Shown here: one piece after another, positions 1 to 7,430 of the stretch
Numbering within the stretch: position 1 is the first letter of the stretch
How the letters are laid out: every line of letters starts with the position of its first letter
DNA from: Deltaproteobacteria bacterium
GTDB taxonomy: Bacteria > Desulfobacterota > Binatia > Binatales > Binataceae
Assembly: GCA_021780585.1 (NCBI GenBank)
Contig: JAJXYM010000284.1
Coordinates: 1-11,878, forward strand
Length of the DNA: 11,878 bases
Direction of reading: 5' to 3'
Program-made: the position numbers and the translations under genes
Notes under the pieces: model-generated
What the model saw: only the letters and a program-made list of their open reading frames with translations
The model's database searches: none
Told to the model about the DNA's origin: nothing

Positions 1-60
1 CGCCGCGCTGGTCCAGCAATTACTCGAACAAATAGTACCTTAACTCGCTATTGAAGCGGG

Positions 61-501
61 TCATGAAAAGCTTGAACGGTCGGCGCGCGTTGCTCGTGGA
101 TCCGCCCTCCTCGCGTTTGGATTCAGGACCATTCGAATCGGGTCCGACCGCATGATCAGATTCAAGCCCGGCGGCGTGGTGAATCGCGGAATATCCCGAT
201 ACTCCGCCGGCGCGTTCTCGTTGGCGACAAGCGTTTTCGGGTTTTCAGTTGCAAAAGTCGCATGATTGTTCCGAACATCCCAGATTTCTTCCATGTCTGC
301 GCCAGGTACGTTCTGCGGACCGATGCCTGGTACGTCGATAAGCTGCGAGGCGACTTCGTAGAACTTCCAGAGCTTCATGTGCGAATCGTATAGTTCCTGC
401 CACAAGGGTACGAAAAAGTGCGGGTCGGCGTAAAGCACGCGATCGCCATAGCAGTAGCCGGACGCCGTCGTGTACTTCTCGTTTTCCGGCTCGGTGGTCA
501 T
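61..501 (-). CDS. DUF1329-like protein, C-terminal fragment
   Basis: The protein of 146 residues resembles the C-terminal part of DUF1329 proteins, a family of roughly 400-460 residues with no settled function. The likeness is in residues about 18-46, where RVLYADPHFF is followed by a YDSHMKLWK stretch, like the family pattern 'R-hxYxD-xxx-h-x-YD-xxG-x-LW'. It is also in the closing part, where YRDIPRFTTPPGLNLIMR looks like a family end. About 300 N-terminal residues are missing. The frame stays open upstream only to a stop at 613-615, and the added residues do not look like DUF1329. No clear Shine-Dalgarno stands before the ATG at 501, so the start is the first ATG and may not be real. The gene lies 205 bases beyond the second dioxygenase beta subunit and could be the last gene of that unit. 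It is most likely a 5'-truncated remnant. The family assignment is from memory of the pattern and is moderate. Confidence 0.5.
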   Translation of the reverse strand: MTTEPENEKYTTASGYCYGDRVLYADPHFFVPLWQELYDSHMKLWKFYEVASQLIDVPGIGPQNVPGADMEEIWDVRNNHATFATENPKTLVANENAPAEYRDIPRFTTPPGLNLIMRSDPIRMVLNPNARRADPRATRADRSSFS

Positions 502-605
502 GAACGATTCGGTGGCGAATTTGGCATCGGACGTCGGAGCCGCGGTGGGAACACCGGCGTCGGTGCCGCAGCTCAGCCAACGGTTGATGAGAACCGCCAG
601 GAACC

Positions 606-652
606 GGGTGTATCACCCTCTGTTGTACCCCCTATCCTGATAGGCTCTATCC
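606..652. repeat. Cluster of short inverted repeats
   Basis: Two perfect short palindromes sit in the gap between the beta subunit and the DUF1329-like fragment: GGGTG-TAT-CACCC at 606-618 and CCTATC-CT-GATAGG at 631-644. A further CTATCC follows at 647-652, fifteen bases from the copy at 632-637. No T-run follows on either strand, so they do not look like a rho-independent terminator. They could be a binding site or a recombination scar at the broken 5' end of the fragment. The bases are seen directly; any role is inference. Confidence 0.35.
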
Positions 653-706
653 TGGATCCAGCGCTTCGGGAGCGTGCTGGACCACAGTTATCCAATGGGT
701 GGACTG

Positions 707-1180
707 CTAAACGATGAATGTCAGATTATCGATGACCTCATCGTTGTCAACGAGGACGGTCTTCTTGGCGGCGATTTTCCAGCGCCCGTCCTCGAAGCGT
801 ATCCGATGCTCGTAGCGGCCCGCGAACACACGCTGCTTGCCGCGGCGAAGTTCATACAGGATGAATGCTGAAATCACATTTGCGCCATCGTCCACCGGCT
901 CCACCTGAACATTGGAAATAAGCCGCTTGGTCTTTGATGGCGGACTTTGGGCGTGCGCTACGTCTGACGTGAGCCGATCGATCCGATCGCTCAACTTCGC
1001 GAAATCATCGTAGATGAGAGATATCTCCCGATTCGGATCAGTGCCGTTGCCGTTACACGGCATCCAGTACGTGGAGTCTTCGGTCAGCATCTCTAGCCAT
1101 TCGCCGTACCGGCGCTCATCGAGGAGACGCGCCTCGGCGTACAGCATGTCTTCGGCCTCAGCGCGTCTGAGCGTTGCCAT
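707..1180 (-). CDS. Ring-hydroxylating dioxygenase beta subunit (second system)
   Basis: This is the small subunit of a Rieske non-haem iron oxygenase, which packs with the alpha subunit into an alpha3beta3 hexamer and has a mainly structural role. It has 157 residues, usual for benzoate- or salicylate-type beta subunits (about 155-170). The family signature is visible: an early EARLLDERRYGEWLEML helix (residues about 16-32), the YWMPCN turn near residue 40, EISLIYDD near 54, then AHAQSPPSKTKRLISNVQV and a basic C-terminal sheet ending in a hydrophobic NLTFIV tail. The ATG at 1180 lies 18 bases after the alpha stop, with a CGGAG ribosome binding site nine bases upstream, so the pair is probably co-transcribed. 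It differs clearly from the BphE-like beta subunit in the same window, so it is not a recent duplicate. The substrate cannot be read from it. Confidence 0.9.
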   Translation of the reverse strand: MATLRRAEAEDMLYAEARLLDERRYGEWLEMLTEDSTYWMPCNGNGTDPNREISLIYDDFAKLSDRIDRLTSDVAHAQSPPSKTKRLISNVQVEPVDDGANVISAFILYELRRGKQRVFAGRYEHRIRFEDGRWKIAAKKTVLVDNDEVIDNLTFIV

Positions 1181-1198
1181 TATGCAGAACTCCGGCGC

Positions 1199-2515
1199 TC
1201 AGACAGTCCGCGCCACGCGCAGCGGTTTGATCTGCCGGGATTGGGCGACCCCGCACATCAGCGCCTTCCAGCGGCGGTAGAACGCGCGCTGCGGAACTTC
1301 GTCGGTGATGTGCCCGACGGTGAGCCCGTCCACGCCGATCCGCTCGCGCTCGAGTCCGCGCGACAGTTCGAGCCATTCAGCGCCTTTCACGCGCAGGCCT
1401 TCGGTACAGCGGGTGAACATTTCGACGTCGTCTGGAGCACCGCCGCCCGCAGGGCCATAAAATGATTCATGCGCGCGCAGCCGCGCGACGTTGATCTCGT
1501 CGGGCACACCCTTCAGCGTGGTCGGCAACAGATGCACGTCAGTCCGCTTCGCGCTCACCGGGATGGTGATCCGAAGTTGGATCCCGATCACCAGAAGATT
1601 GGGGAATATGGCGAGGTTGACGTTCGAGGCGGCGAGAATCTCGGCGGTTCGGTCGTTGCCGTGGCGGCGGATCAGGCTCTCGATGTAGGCGTCACTGCTG
1701 GCCCGCGAAGTCGCACCGCGCAGCAGGTTGGGGACGGGGCGAGTGGTGGCCGCGCGCCGGGGCGCCATGTCGAGGATCGCATGGCCGTTGCCAAGGTCCT
1801 TGCTTTCGCATTCCGAATTGCCGGCGAACAGTTGCATCGCCTGGCGGCCGAGCTGCTTGCCCTGGGTTTCAAAAAACGACTGATGGACGAAATTAGGATG
1901 ATAGCCGTCAACGCCGTTTTCCATCTGGAACTTCCAGTTGCCGTCGTAGCCATACTTGTGGATTCCGGAACGCGACTCGACTTCGCCTTGCGGCGACAAG
2001 TCCATGAACAGGTCAATGTAGTATTTGGCGCTGGCGAGATAGTCCGCAAGCGACTCGACTTCCGGATTGAGACTGGCGAAGACGAGACCGCGATACCGCT
2101 CGACGCGTGCCGCCTTGATCAGGCTGAAGTTGCGTTTATCGAAGCTGCCGCCGTAACCGTTGGCATAGGGCACGCCGATCAGGTCGCCTTTGTTGTTGAA
2201 GGTCCAGCCGTGATACCAGCAGCGGAACGTATGGGTGTTGCCGCGCTGCTCCTGGCAGATGGTCGAGCCGCGATGCGTGCAGCGGTTCATGAGGACGTGG
2301 ATCTCGCCGCCCTCGTCGCGGGTCATGATCGCGGGCTGGGTTCCAATCGGCACGGTCTTGTAATCGCCGGGATCGGCGACCTCGCTTTCGTGGCCGACGA
2401 ACACCCAGTTGCTTTCGAAGATCCGTTCCATCTCGAGTTCGAAGATCTCCGGTTCGAGATAGATCCGGCGATGGACGCGGGAATCCTGTACTAATTCGTC
2501 AAGCTTCAATTCCAT
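1199..2515 (-). CDS. Rieske dioxygenase alpha subunit, benzoate/salicylate type
   Basis: This is the catalytic large subunit of an aromatic ring-hydroxylating dioxygenase (438 residues, family usual 420-460). The N-terminal Rieske domain carries C79-x-H81 and C99-x2-H102 (spacing 17), which bind the [2Fe-2S] cluster. The catalytic domain has D203, H206 and H211 (spacing D-x2-H-x4-H), and D362 or D363 in GPAGGGAPDDVEMF is the likely third iron ligand. The motifs MNRCTHRG, NGVDGYHP and the C-terminal GHITDEVPQRAFYRRW fit the benzoate, anthranilate and salicylate-hydroxylating group rather than the biphenyl group. The ATG at 2515 has an AAAGGAAG ribosome binding site six bases upstream. Its partner beta subunit follows after 18 bases. 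A gap of 314 bases separates it from the bph-like genes, so it may have its own promoter. No ferredoxin or reductase is beside it. The substrate is not determined. Confidence 0.93.
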   Translation of the reverse strand: MELKLDELVQDSRVHRRIYLEPEIFELEMERIFESNWVFVGHESEVADPGDYKTVPIGTQPAIMTRDEGGEIHVLMNRCTHRGSTICQEQRGNTHTFRCWYHGWTFNNKGDLIGVPYANGYGGSFDKRNFSLIKAARVERYRGLVFASLNPEVESLADYLASAKYYIDLFMDLSPQGEVESRSGIHKYGYDGNWKFQMENGVDGYHPNFVHQSFFETQGKQLGRQAMQLFAGNSECESKDLGNGHAILDMAPRRAATTRPVPNLLRGATSRASSDAYIESLIRRHGNDRTAEILAASNVNLAIFPNLLVIGIQLRITIPVSAKRTDVHLLPTTLKGVPDEINVARLRAHESFYGPAGGGAPDDVEMFTRCTEGLRVKGAEWLELSRGLERERIGVDGLTVGHITDEVPQRAFYRRWKALMCGVAQSRQIKPLRVARTV

Positions 2516-2829
2516 GGCGCACTTCCTTTGGCTTCGCGACGGTTAATACAGACAGCGCTTTCGATTGCGAGATTCCGGTTAAGTTCGCACCAACCTCGGT
2601 TGATTTGCAACTGCGGGGAATTGGGTATCGCGATGCGCGTTCTTCGCCCGTGGTTGTCCATGGCTGGGGCTTAAATTGAAAGTGCGAGGTCCCCGATGGT
2701 CGGGAAGAACCGTCGATCCAAGATTGACGGCACTTCCGATCAGGGGGTTTTCGGTGCAGACGGCGCGGTAACGTAGTTTTTCCGCCACCGGCTTCGACAT
2801 GGTTCATTGATGTTCGCCCCGAGGAAAAC
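2516..2829 (-). other. Non-coding gap before second dioxygenase
   Basis: These 314 bases hold no convincing gene. A frame of 73 codons starting at 2800 has no good ribosome binding site and no recognised family. A perfect inverted repeat CAACC-TC-GGTTG lies at 2591-2602 and could be an operator. No strong -35/-10 pair stands out on the minus strand, and no GC-rich hairpin followed by T's ends the aldolase transcript. The gap most likely carries the promoter of the downstream alpha/beta pair. Confidence 0.35.
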
Positions 2830-3846
2830 TCAACCTGGCGACGACCGCCGCTGCGACAATTCGAACGCAACCTCGATGATCATGTCCTCCTGGCCGCCGA
2901 CGGCGCCTCGCCGTCCGACCTCGGCCAGGATTTCACGCACATCGGCGCCGAATCTTTCCGCCGCACGCTCGGCATGCCGCAGGAAGCTGGAGTAAACGCC
3001 GCAGTAGCCGAGCGTGAGCGCGGCGCGATCGATAATTGCGGGCTTCTGCATGATCGGCGGCACGAGATCCTCTGCGACATCCATCAATTTGAAAACATCA
3101 AGGCCCGGATTGCGCCCCATCCGGTCGAGCACAGCCGCGAGCACTTCCGTCGCGGTATTCCCCGCGCCCGCGCCGAATCCGCGGACTGCGGCATCGATCC
3201 AGGTCGCGCCTTCTTCGATCGCAACCAGCGTGTTGGCGACTGCAAGAGAGAGGTTATTGTGACCGTGGAACCCCACCTCGCATTGGAGCGCATCGCGAAG
3301 TGCACGCACTCGATCCCGAGCGCCATCGATGGTCAGCGCTCCGGCTGAATCGGTCACGTACACCGCATGGGCGCCATAAGATTCCATCAGCCGAGCCTGC
3401 GACGCCAGCTTCTGCGGCGATGTCATGTGCGCCATCATCAGGAAGCCCGCGACCTGCATCCCGAGTTCGCGCGCGAGTCCGATGTGCTGTTGCGCGATGT
3501 CCGCCTCGGTGCAGTGAGTCGCGACCCGGACCACGTCGGCGCCAAGCTCGCGAGCCGCCTTCAGGTCGGCGCGCGTGCCGATCCCGGGCAGCAGCAGCAC
3601 CGCGAGCTTCGCGTGCGAAAGAACCGAGCGCGCCGCGGCAATCAGCCGTAGCTCGTCGGTACGGGAGAGGCCGTACTGAAGAGAGGAACCGCCGAGGCCG
3701 TCGCCGTGCGAGACTTCGACCATGTGGACGCCCGCGGCTTCGAGCCCGCACCCGATAGATACGACCTGCTCGATCGTGAACTGATGCCGCACCACATGGG
3801 AACCGTCGCGCAGCGAAACGTCGCAAATCCTGAGTCCAACGCTCAC
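2830..3846 (-). CDS. bphI: 4-hydroxy-2-oxovalerate aldolase
   Basis: This class II aldolase splits 4-hydroxy-2-oxovalerate into pyruvate and acetaldehyde, the last step but one of the meta-cleavage pathway. Its 338 residues match the DmpG/BphI/MhpE family (about 340). Motifs follow in order: DVSLRDGSH at residues 9-17, with catalytic R13, D14 (metal ligand) and H17; the SHGDGLGGSSLQYG loop near 46-59; and VGFHGHNN, where H194 and H196 are metal ligands. The C-terminal part (GYCGVYSSFL, then GGQEDMIIEVA) is the communication domain that contacts the dehydrogenase. The start is GTG at 3846, with AGGAG seven bases upstream. It overlaps the dehydrogenase stop in the sequence GTGA. Family members form a complex with the acylating acetaldehyde dehydrogenase and channel acetaldehyde to it, which fits the translational overlap. 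It is the last gene of the bph-like block. Confidence 0.96.
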   Translation of the reverse strand: MSVGLRICDVSLRDGSHVVRHQFTIEQVVSIGCGLEAAGVHMVEVSHGDGLGGSSLQYGLSRTDELRLIAAARSVLSHAKLAVLLLPGIGTRADLKAARELGADVVRVATHCTEADIAQQHIGLARELGMQVAGFLMMAHMTSPQKLASQARLMESYGAHAVYVTDSAGALTIDGARDRVRALRDALQCEVGFHGHNNLSLAVANTLVAIEEGATWIDAAVRGFGAGAGNTATEVLAAVLDRMGRNPGLDVFKLMDVAEDLVPPIMQKPAIIDRAALTLGYCGVYSSFLRHAERAAERFGADVREILAEVGRRGAVGGQEDMIIEVAFELSQRRSSPG

Positions 3847-4772
3847 ACCGATTCTCCTGCGTCGGGATGAGGCTCCGGCTGCGTATCGCGCAGCTTGCGA
3901 GCGACTTCCTCGCCCACGCGGACCGCAGCCGCAGTCATGATGTCCAGGTTGCCCGAGTAGCGCGGCAGGAAATCACCGACGCCTTCGACTTCGAGCATCA
4001 CCGTCACCTGGTCGCCGTCGAACAAAGGCTCGGTGCGAAGCCGATAGCCGGGCACGTACGCCTGAATTTCATGGACCATGCGCGAGATCGACGCAGCGAT
4101 TTCCTCGTGCGGGGCGCCCGCATCGAAACACGCATAGACCGTGTCGCGCATGATGATCGGCGGCTCGGCCGGATTCAGCACGATAATCGCCTTGCCACGC
4201 CGTGCGCCACCGAGCCGTTCCAGTCCGCGCGCCGTGGTTTGCGTGAACTCGTCTATATTCTGCCGGGTGCCGGGACCGGCGCTGGCCGAAGCGATCGTCG
4301 CCACAATCTCCGCATACTCGACCGGCGCGACGCGGTTTACCGCCGCGATGATCGGAATCGTAGCCTGACCGCCGCACGTCACCAGGTTGAGATTTACGGC
4401 GTCGAGCCGCTCGTCGAGATTGACGGCCGGAACGACGTACTCGCCGAGTGCGGCCGGAGTCAGATCGATCGCGATGATCCTTGCCGCGCGAAGGCGGGGA
4501 GCGTGCGCGCGATGCGCCTGTGCGCTGGTCGCATCAAAGACGATCTCCGGAAGCGGATTCAGCGCGAGCAAACCGTCGATTCCGTTGCTGTATGTCGCGA
4601 TCCCGGCCTCGGCGGCACGCGCTAGCCCTGCCGAAGCGGATTCGATCCCGGCCATCGCCTGCAATTCCAGCACGCGACTGCGCAACAGCTTCGCCATCAA
4701 GTCGGTGCCGATATTTCCCGACCCCAAAATCGCGCATCGTACGCGAGCCGGTGAATCCGCCTTCGAAGCCAT
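3843..4772 (-). CDS. bphJ: Acetaldehyde dehydrogenase (acylating)
   Basis: The enzyme converts acetaldehyde, NAD+ and CoA to acetyl-CoA as the partner of the aldolase. It has about 309 residues, the usual size for DmpF/BphJ/MhpF. An N-terminal Rossmann fold has GSGNIGTD near residues 17-24, and the catalytic cysteine lies in VTCGGQATIP near residue 133. The C-terminal part contains AGPGTRQNIDEFTQTT and the NPAEPPIIMRDTVY segment typical of the family. The start is either ATG at 4772, which gives a TGATG overlap with the hydratase stop and a GAGG site eight bases upstream, or GTG at 4775, one codon longer. ATG is preferred because of the spacing. The stop overlaps the aldolase GTG by four bases. 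Tight coupling of hydratase, dehydrogenase and aldolase is the common arrangement in meta-pathway operons. Confidence 0.95.
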   Translation of the reverse strand: MASKADSPARVRCAILGSGNIGTDLMAKLLRSRVLELQAMAGIESASAGLARAAEAGIATYSNGIDGLLALNPLPEIVFDATSAQAHRAHAPRLRAARIIAIDLTPAALGEYVVPAVNLDERLDAVNLNLVTCGGQATIPIIAAVNRVAPVEYAEIVATIASASAGPGTRQNIDEFTQTTARGLERLGGARRGKAIIVLNPAEPPIIMRDTVYACFDAGAPHEEIAASISRMVHEIQAYVPGYRLRTEPLFDGDQVTVMLEVEGVGDFLPRYSGNLDIMTAAAVRVGEEVARKLRDTQPEPHPDAGESV

Positions 4773-5551
4773 CACACGAACCTCACGCTGACCGATCCGA
4801 GGCCTTCGAAGCTCGCCGTGATCGAGTCGCCCGCCGCGACTTCAACCGCGCGGCATAAAGCGCCGGGAATTATTACGCTGCCCGCGGCGAGCGTCTGGCC
4901 GAATTCGGCGAGCTTGTTGGCGAGCCATGCGACGGGCTCCGCAGGATGACCCAAGACGGCGGCGCCTGCGCCCTTTTCGACCACGTCGCCGTTCTTTTCG
5001 AGGACCATCTGGACGGCAGCCAGATCCACCGCCGAGACTCGCGTTCTGCGCTCGCCGAGCGCCACGCGCGCCGACGATGCATTGTCGGCGATCGTGTCCG
5101 CGAGCGTGATCTTCCAGTCGCGGATGCGCGTGTCGATTATTTCGAGCGCAGGGGTCACGTACTCGGCCGCGGCGAGAACATCTTCTCGGCGGATACCGGG
5201 GCCGCGCAGATCGCGCGCGAGCACGAACGCTATCTCGGGTTCGACGCGCGGCAGCATCAGCTTTCCAACGGGGCACTCGCCGCCGCTTGCCAGCATCATG
5301 TCGTCGAACAGATGACCAAAGTCCGGTTCGTTGACGCCCAGCATCTTCTGCATCGCGATACTGGTCAGACCGACCTTGCGGCCCACGATTCGCCGCCCGT
5401 GCGCGACGCGGCGATCCACGTTGATCATTTGGACGCGGTACGCGTCGGCGACGGTCAGGCCGATAACCGCGGCGGGCGCTTCGATCGCGATGCGGTCGCG
5501 CTCCGCATTTTCAAGACGTTGCGCGATTTCCTTTAGAGTTGATTCGTCCAT
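4772..5551 (-). CDS. bphH: 2-hydroxypenta-2,4-dienoate hydratase
   Basis: The enzyme adds water to 2-hydroxypenta-2,4-dienoate (2-oxopent-4-enoate) to give 4-hydroxy-2-oxovalerate. It belongs to the MhpD/BphH/XylJ family of the fumarylacetoacetate hydrolase superfamily, and its 259 residues match the family's 255-270. Visible motifs are GRKVGLTS (residues about 57-64), NEPDFGHLFDDMM (74-86), and RVEPEIAFVL, whose E104 and E106 are expected metal ligands; E135 in TPALEIIDTR is the likely third. The ATG at 5551 is chosen because the family begins with this MDESTLKEIAQRL helix. The longer open frame reaching 5713 overlaps the hydrolase gene and encodes nothing family-like. Only one base separates this start from the hydrolase stop, so translation is probably coupled. 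It shares TGATG with the dehydrogenase start downstream. Confidence 0.95.
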   Translation of the reverse strand: MDESTLKEIAQRLENAERDRIAIEAPAAVIGLTVADAYRVQMINVDRRVAHGRRIVGRKVGLTSIAMQKMLGVNEPDFGHLFDDMMLASGGECPVGKLMLPRVEPEIAFVLARDLRGPGIRREDVLAAAEYVTPALEIIDTRIRDWKITLADTIADNASSARVALGERRTRVSAVDLAAVQMVLEKNGDVVEKGAGAAVLGHPAEPVAWLANKLAEFGQTLAAGSVIIPGALCRAVEVAAGDSITASFEGLGSVSVRFV

Positions 5552-5552
5552 C

Positions 5553-6389
5553 TCAGTCTTCGCTGGAAAGGAAGTCTGCGACCAGGCGGTTGAATTCCGC
5601 CGCCTTTTCCCATTGCGCCCAATGCCCGCACTTGCCGAACACATGCAGCCGTACGTCCGGAAGCTGATTGAGCATGAGGAACGAGTTATCGAGCGTGACG
5701 GTGCGATCGTCACGTCCCCAGACCAGAAGCGTTCGATGCTTTATCTTCGCAAAATCCTTCCACAGCGGCTCCGGAAAAAGTGGGCGGCTGCGCGACAGGA
5801 TTGGATTCGCGACGAGGTCGGGCTGGATGCTCGCGGCGTAACGCTCCTTGATCAACTGGTCGGTCAGCGCCGAGGTGTCGTACACCATCACGTTGAGGAA
5901 CGCGCGCAGCTTTTCCATCGATGGCCCCGGCGCCTCGTAGTATTCGAGCAGATGCCCGATGCCTTCCGACGGCATCGGGGTGAAGATCGGCAGTCCGGGC
6001 GCTCCCATCAGGACGAGGCGTTGAGCGCGATCGGGATATTCGAGGGCGAACTTGAGCGTGGTGCCGCCGCCGAGCGAATTGCCGACAAAGTGCGCGTGCG
6101 GAATGTCGAGCGCATCCATCAGGTCGCGAATCGATTTCGCCATGTATGCGAGCAGGCCGGATTCGATTTTTGGTTTGTCGCTTTTCGCAAAGCACGGCAG
6201 GTCGGGGAGGATGACGCGAAAGCGCTGGGCGAAATGATCGACGTTGCGGCGGTAGTTGCTCCATCCTCCGGCGCCCGGGCCGCCGCCGTGAATCATGATC
6301 AGCGTCGGGCCGCGGCCGGCCTCGTGATAGTGAAGTTTGATCGGGCCGGCCTGGACGAATTTGCTGGTGGCTTCTTCAGTCAGTGGCAT
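5553..6389 (-). CDS. bphD: Meta-cleavage product C-C hydrolase (BphD-like)
   Basis: This alpha/beta-hydrolase cleaves the carbon-carbon bond of a 2-hydroxy-6-oxo-hexa-2,4-dienoate made by extradiol ring cleavage, releasing 2-hydroxypentadienoate and a carboxylic acid. It has 278 residues (BphD and HsaD about 285). The oxyanion region is HGGGPGAGGWSNY (residues 34-46), the nucleophile is S105 in GNSLGGG, the acid is D227 or D228 in WGRDDRTV, and the base is H256 in FGKCGHWAQWE. The segment GKCGHWAQWEKAAEFNRLV is nearly the BphD consensus, which separates it from XylF-type enzymes for small monoalkyl products. The ATG at 6389 has GGAGG five bases upstream, intact even though the gene just before it is broken. 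An intact specialised hydrolase implies that meta-cleavage products of biphenyl-, alkylbenzene- or phenylpropionate-like compounds are made somewhere in this cell. Confidence 0.94.
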   Translation of the reverse strand: MPLTEEATSKFVQAGPIKLHYHEAGRGPTLIMIHGGGPGAGGWSNYRRNVDHFAQRFRVILPDLPCFAKSDKPKIESGLLAYMAKSIRDLMDALDIPHAHFVGNSLGGGTTLKFALEYPDRAQRLVLMGAPGLPIFTPMPSEGIGHLLEYYEAPGPSMEKLRAFLNVMVYDTSALTDQLIKERYAASIQPDLVANPILSRSRPLFPEPLWKDFAKIKHRTLLVWGRDDRTVTLDNSFLMLNQLPDVRLHVFGKCGHWAQWEKAAEFNRLVADFLSSED

Positions 6390-6419
6390 TGGATCCTCCG
6401 TGCGAGTTGAATTAGCGAG

Positions 6420-6573
6420 TCATTTCCGGGCGGCGTCGATGCGGAGCGGCAGCCGACCGTCTTCAGTGTGGCCGACGCTCTGCGACCCTAATGACATGCG
6501 TGGAGGAGCGCTTCCACGCGTCCAGGTCTTTCACGCCGAAACCGAGATAGCCGAGACGCTCGATTGCGCTCAT
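6420..6573 (-). pseudogene. bphC: Extradiol dioxygenase (bphC) remnant, frameshifted and truncated
   Basis: A start ATG at 6573, with GGGAG nine bases upstream, opens a frame whose first residues SAIERLGYLGFGVKDLDAW match the N-terminus of BphC-type 2,3-dihydroxybiphenyl dioxygenases (RSLGYMGFAVSDVAAW in known members). That frame ends as a 36-residue peptide at 6463. The homology continues one frame over from about 6497: LGSQSVGHTEDGRL, then LRIDAARK, aligning with the family's LGLMEAGTTDNGDLFRIDSRAW. It stops at TGA 6420-6422. One extra base near 6490-6495 restores a single frame. Only about 50 of some 290-300 codons remain, so both VOC modules and the His-His-Glu iron site are lost. The hydrolase gene begins 30 bases beyond. 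The location between bphB and bphD is the canonical bphC position. The frames are read directly; the homology is from knowledge of the family. Confidence 0.82.
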
Positions 6574-6612
6574 CGCCGCACGCTCCCGTCTTTGTTCAAA
6601 TTCGCGCCGGCT

Positions 6613-7419
6613 TCACAGATTGTTTCCGCCAGCCGCGTCCCCGAAGCCGCGCACGCCCATGCCGCCTTCGCAGATGATCACGCCGCCAGTCGCGGTCGAG
6701 GAATTTTCCGACGACGCCAGCAGCACGTAGGAGCCGGTATAGTCGCTCGGCTCCGGCAATTTTCCGAGCGGCAGCGCGCGCTCAACGATATCCTTGAGTG
6801 GCACCGCGGTGATCGAGCGCTCCGCCATATCGAGCGAACGTGGACCTCGCAAGTCAGTGGGAATTGCACCCGGCGCGACTCCATTGACGCGAATCTTGGG
6901 CGCGAGTTCATAGGCGAGCTGACGTATGAGGCCGACCACCGCGTGCTTGGATGCGGTGTAGAGCGGTCCGCCGCCGCATGGATAAAAGCCTGCGTTGGAA
7001 ACCGTATAGATGATGCAGCCGCGGGTCTTCGCGAGTTCGCGATACGCGGCTTTGGCGCCGAGCAGATAGCCTTTCACGTTGACCCCAAAGAGTTCGTCGA
7101 AGGCCTCGCCGATTCGATCGGCGGGCAGATCGACGAGCGCGGTCGAGAAGTCCCAGATTCCTGCGTTGCCGACGAAGCAGTCGAGTTTGCCAAAGCGTTT
7201 GACGGTTTCCGCAACCGCTCGCGCGTTGTCGGCGAGATTGGTCACGTCGCCGACGATTGCCGCGACGCCGAGGCGCGCCGCGATCTGCTCACTGCGTTCG
7301 CGCGAGCGATCGAGTATCGCGACACGCGCGCCCTCTTTCAGGAAGCGCTCGACGATTGCGTGGCCGAGTCCGGAGGCGCCGCCGGTCACCAGCGCTACTT
7401 TTCCTTCAAGCCATCCCAT
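6613..7419 (-). CDS. bphB: cis-2,3-dihydrodiol dehydrogenase (BphB-like)
   Basis: This short-chain dehydrogenase oxidises the cis-dihydrodiol made by the ring dioxygenase to a catechol, with NAD+ as acceptor. It has 268 residues (BphB about 275-280). The nucleotide-binding motif is TGGASGLG (residues 12-19), the stabilising motif is NAGIWD (85-90), and the catalytic set is S141, Y154 and K158 (YTASK). SNAGFYPCGGGPLYTASKHAVVGL's core, RVNGVAPGAIPTDLRGP's core and the C-terminal GGMGVRGF all match BphB closely. The ATG at 7419 has AAGGAG seven bases upstream, and that site overlaps the ferredoxin stop. The frame stays open well upstream to 7731, but that part overlaps the ferredoxin gene and encodes no fold. 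Family and order make the role clear; the exact diol is not known. Confidence 0.95.
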   Translation of the reverse strand: MGWLEGKVALVTGGASGLGHAIVERFLKEGARVAILDRSRERSEQIAARLGVAAIVGDVTNLADNARAVAETVKRFGKLDCFVGNAGIWDFSTALVDLPADRIGEAFDELFGVNVKGYLLGAKAAYRELAKTRGCIIYTVSNAGFYPCGGGPLYTASKHAVVGLIRQLAYELAPKIRVNGVAPGAIPTDLRGPRSLDMAERSITAVPLKDIVERALPLGKLPEPSDYTGSYVLLASSENSSTATGGVIICEGGMGVRGFGDAAGGNNL

Positions 7420-7430
7420 CACGCCGCTCC

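Noticed and set aside
1469..2494. Long plus-strand open frame of 341 codons opposite the second alpha subunit
   Set aside because: It is antisense to a gene with intact Rieske and iron motifs; long opposite frames are expected in GC-rich coding DNA.
2579..2800. Small frame of 73 codons on the minus strand in the gap
   Set aside because: No clear ribosome binding site and no recognisable family; composition is compatible with chance.
5554..5713. N-terminal extension of the hydratase frame up to 5713
   Set aside because: It overlaps the hydrolase coding region, is rich in Arg and Ser as shadow frames are, and does not resemble the family. The ATG at 5551 matches the family start.
6463..6573. 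A genuine 36-residue small protein instead of a bphC remnant
   Set aside because: Its first part matches the BphC N-terminus, and the match resumes in the neighbouring frame exactly where it fails here, which a true small gene would not show.
6420..6573. Programmed ribosomal frameshift in bphC
   Set aside because: Even after the shift the frame stops at about 50 codons, with no catalytic domain following, so a working product is not possible.
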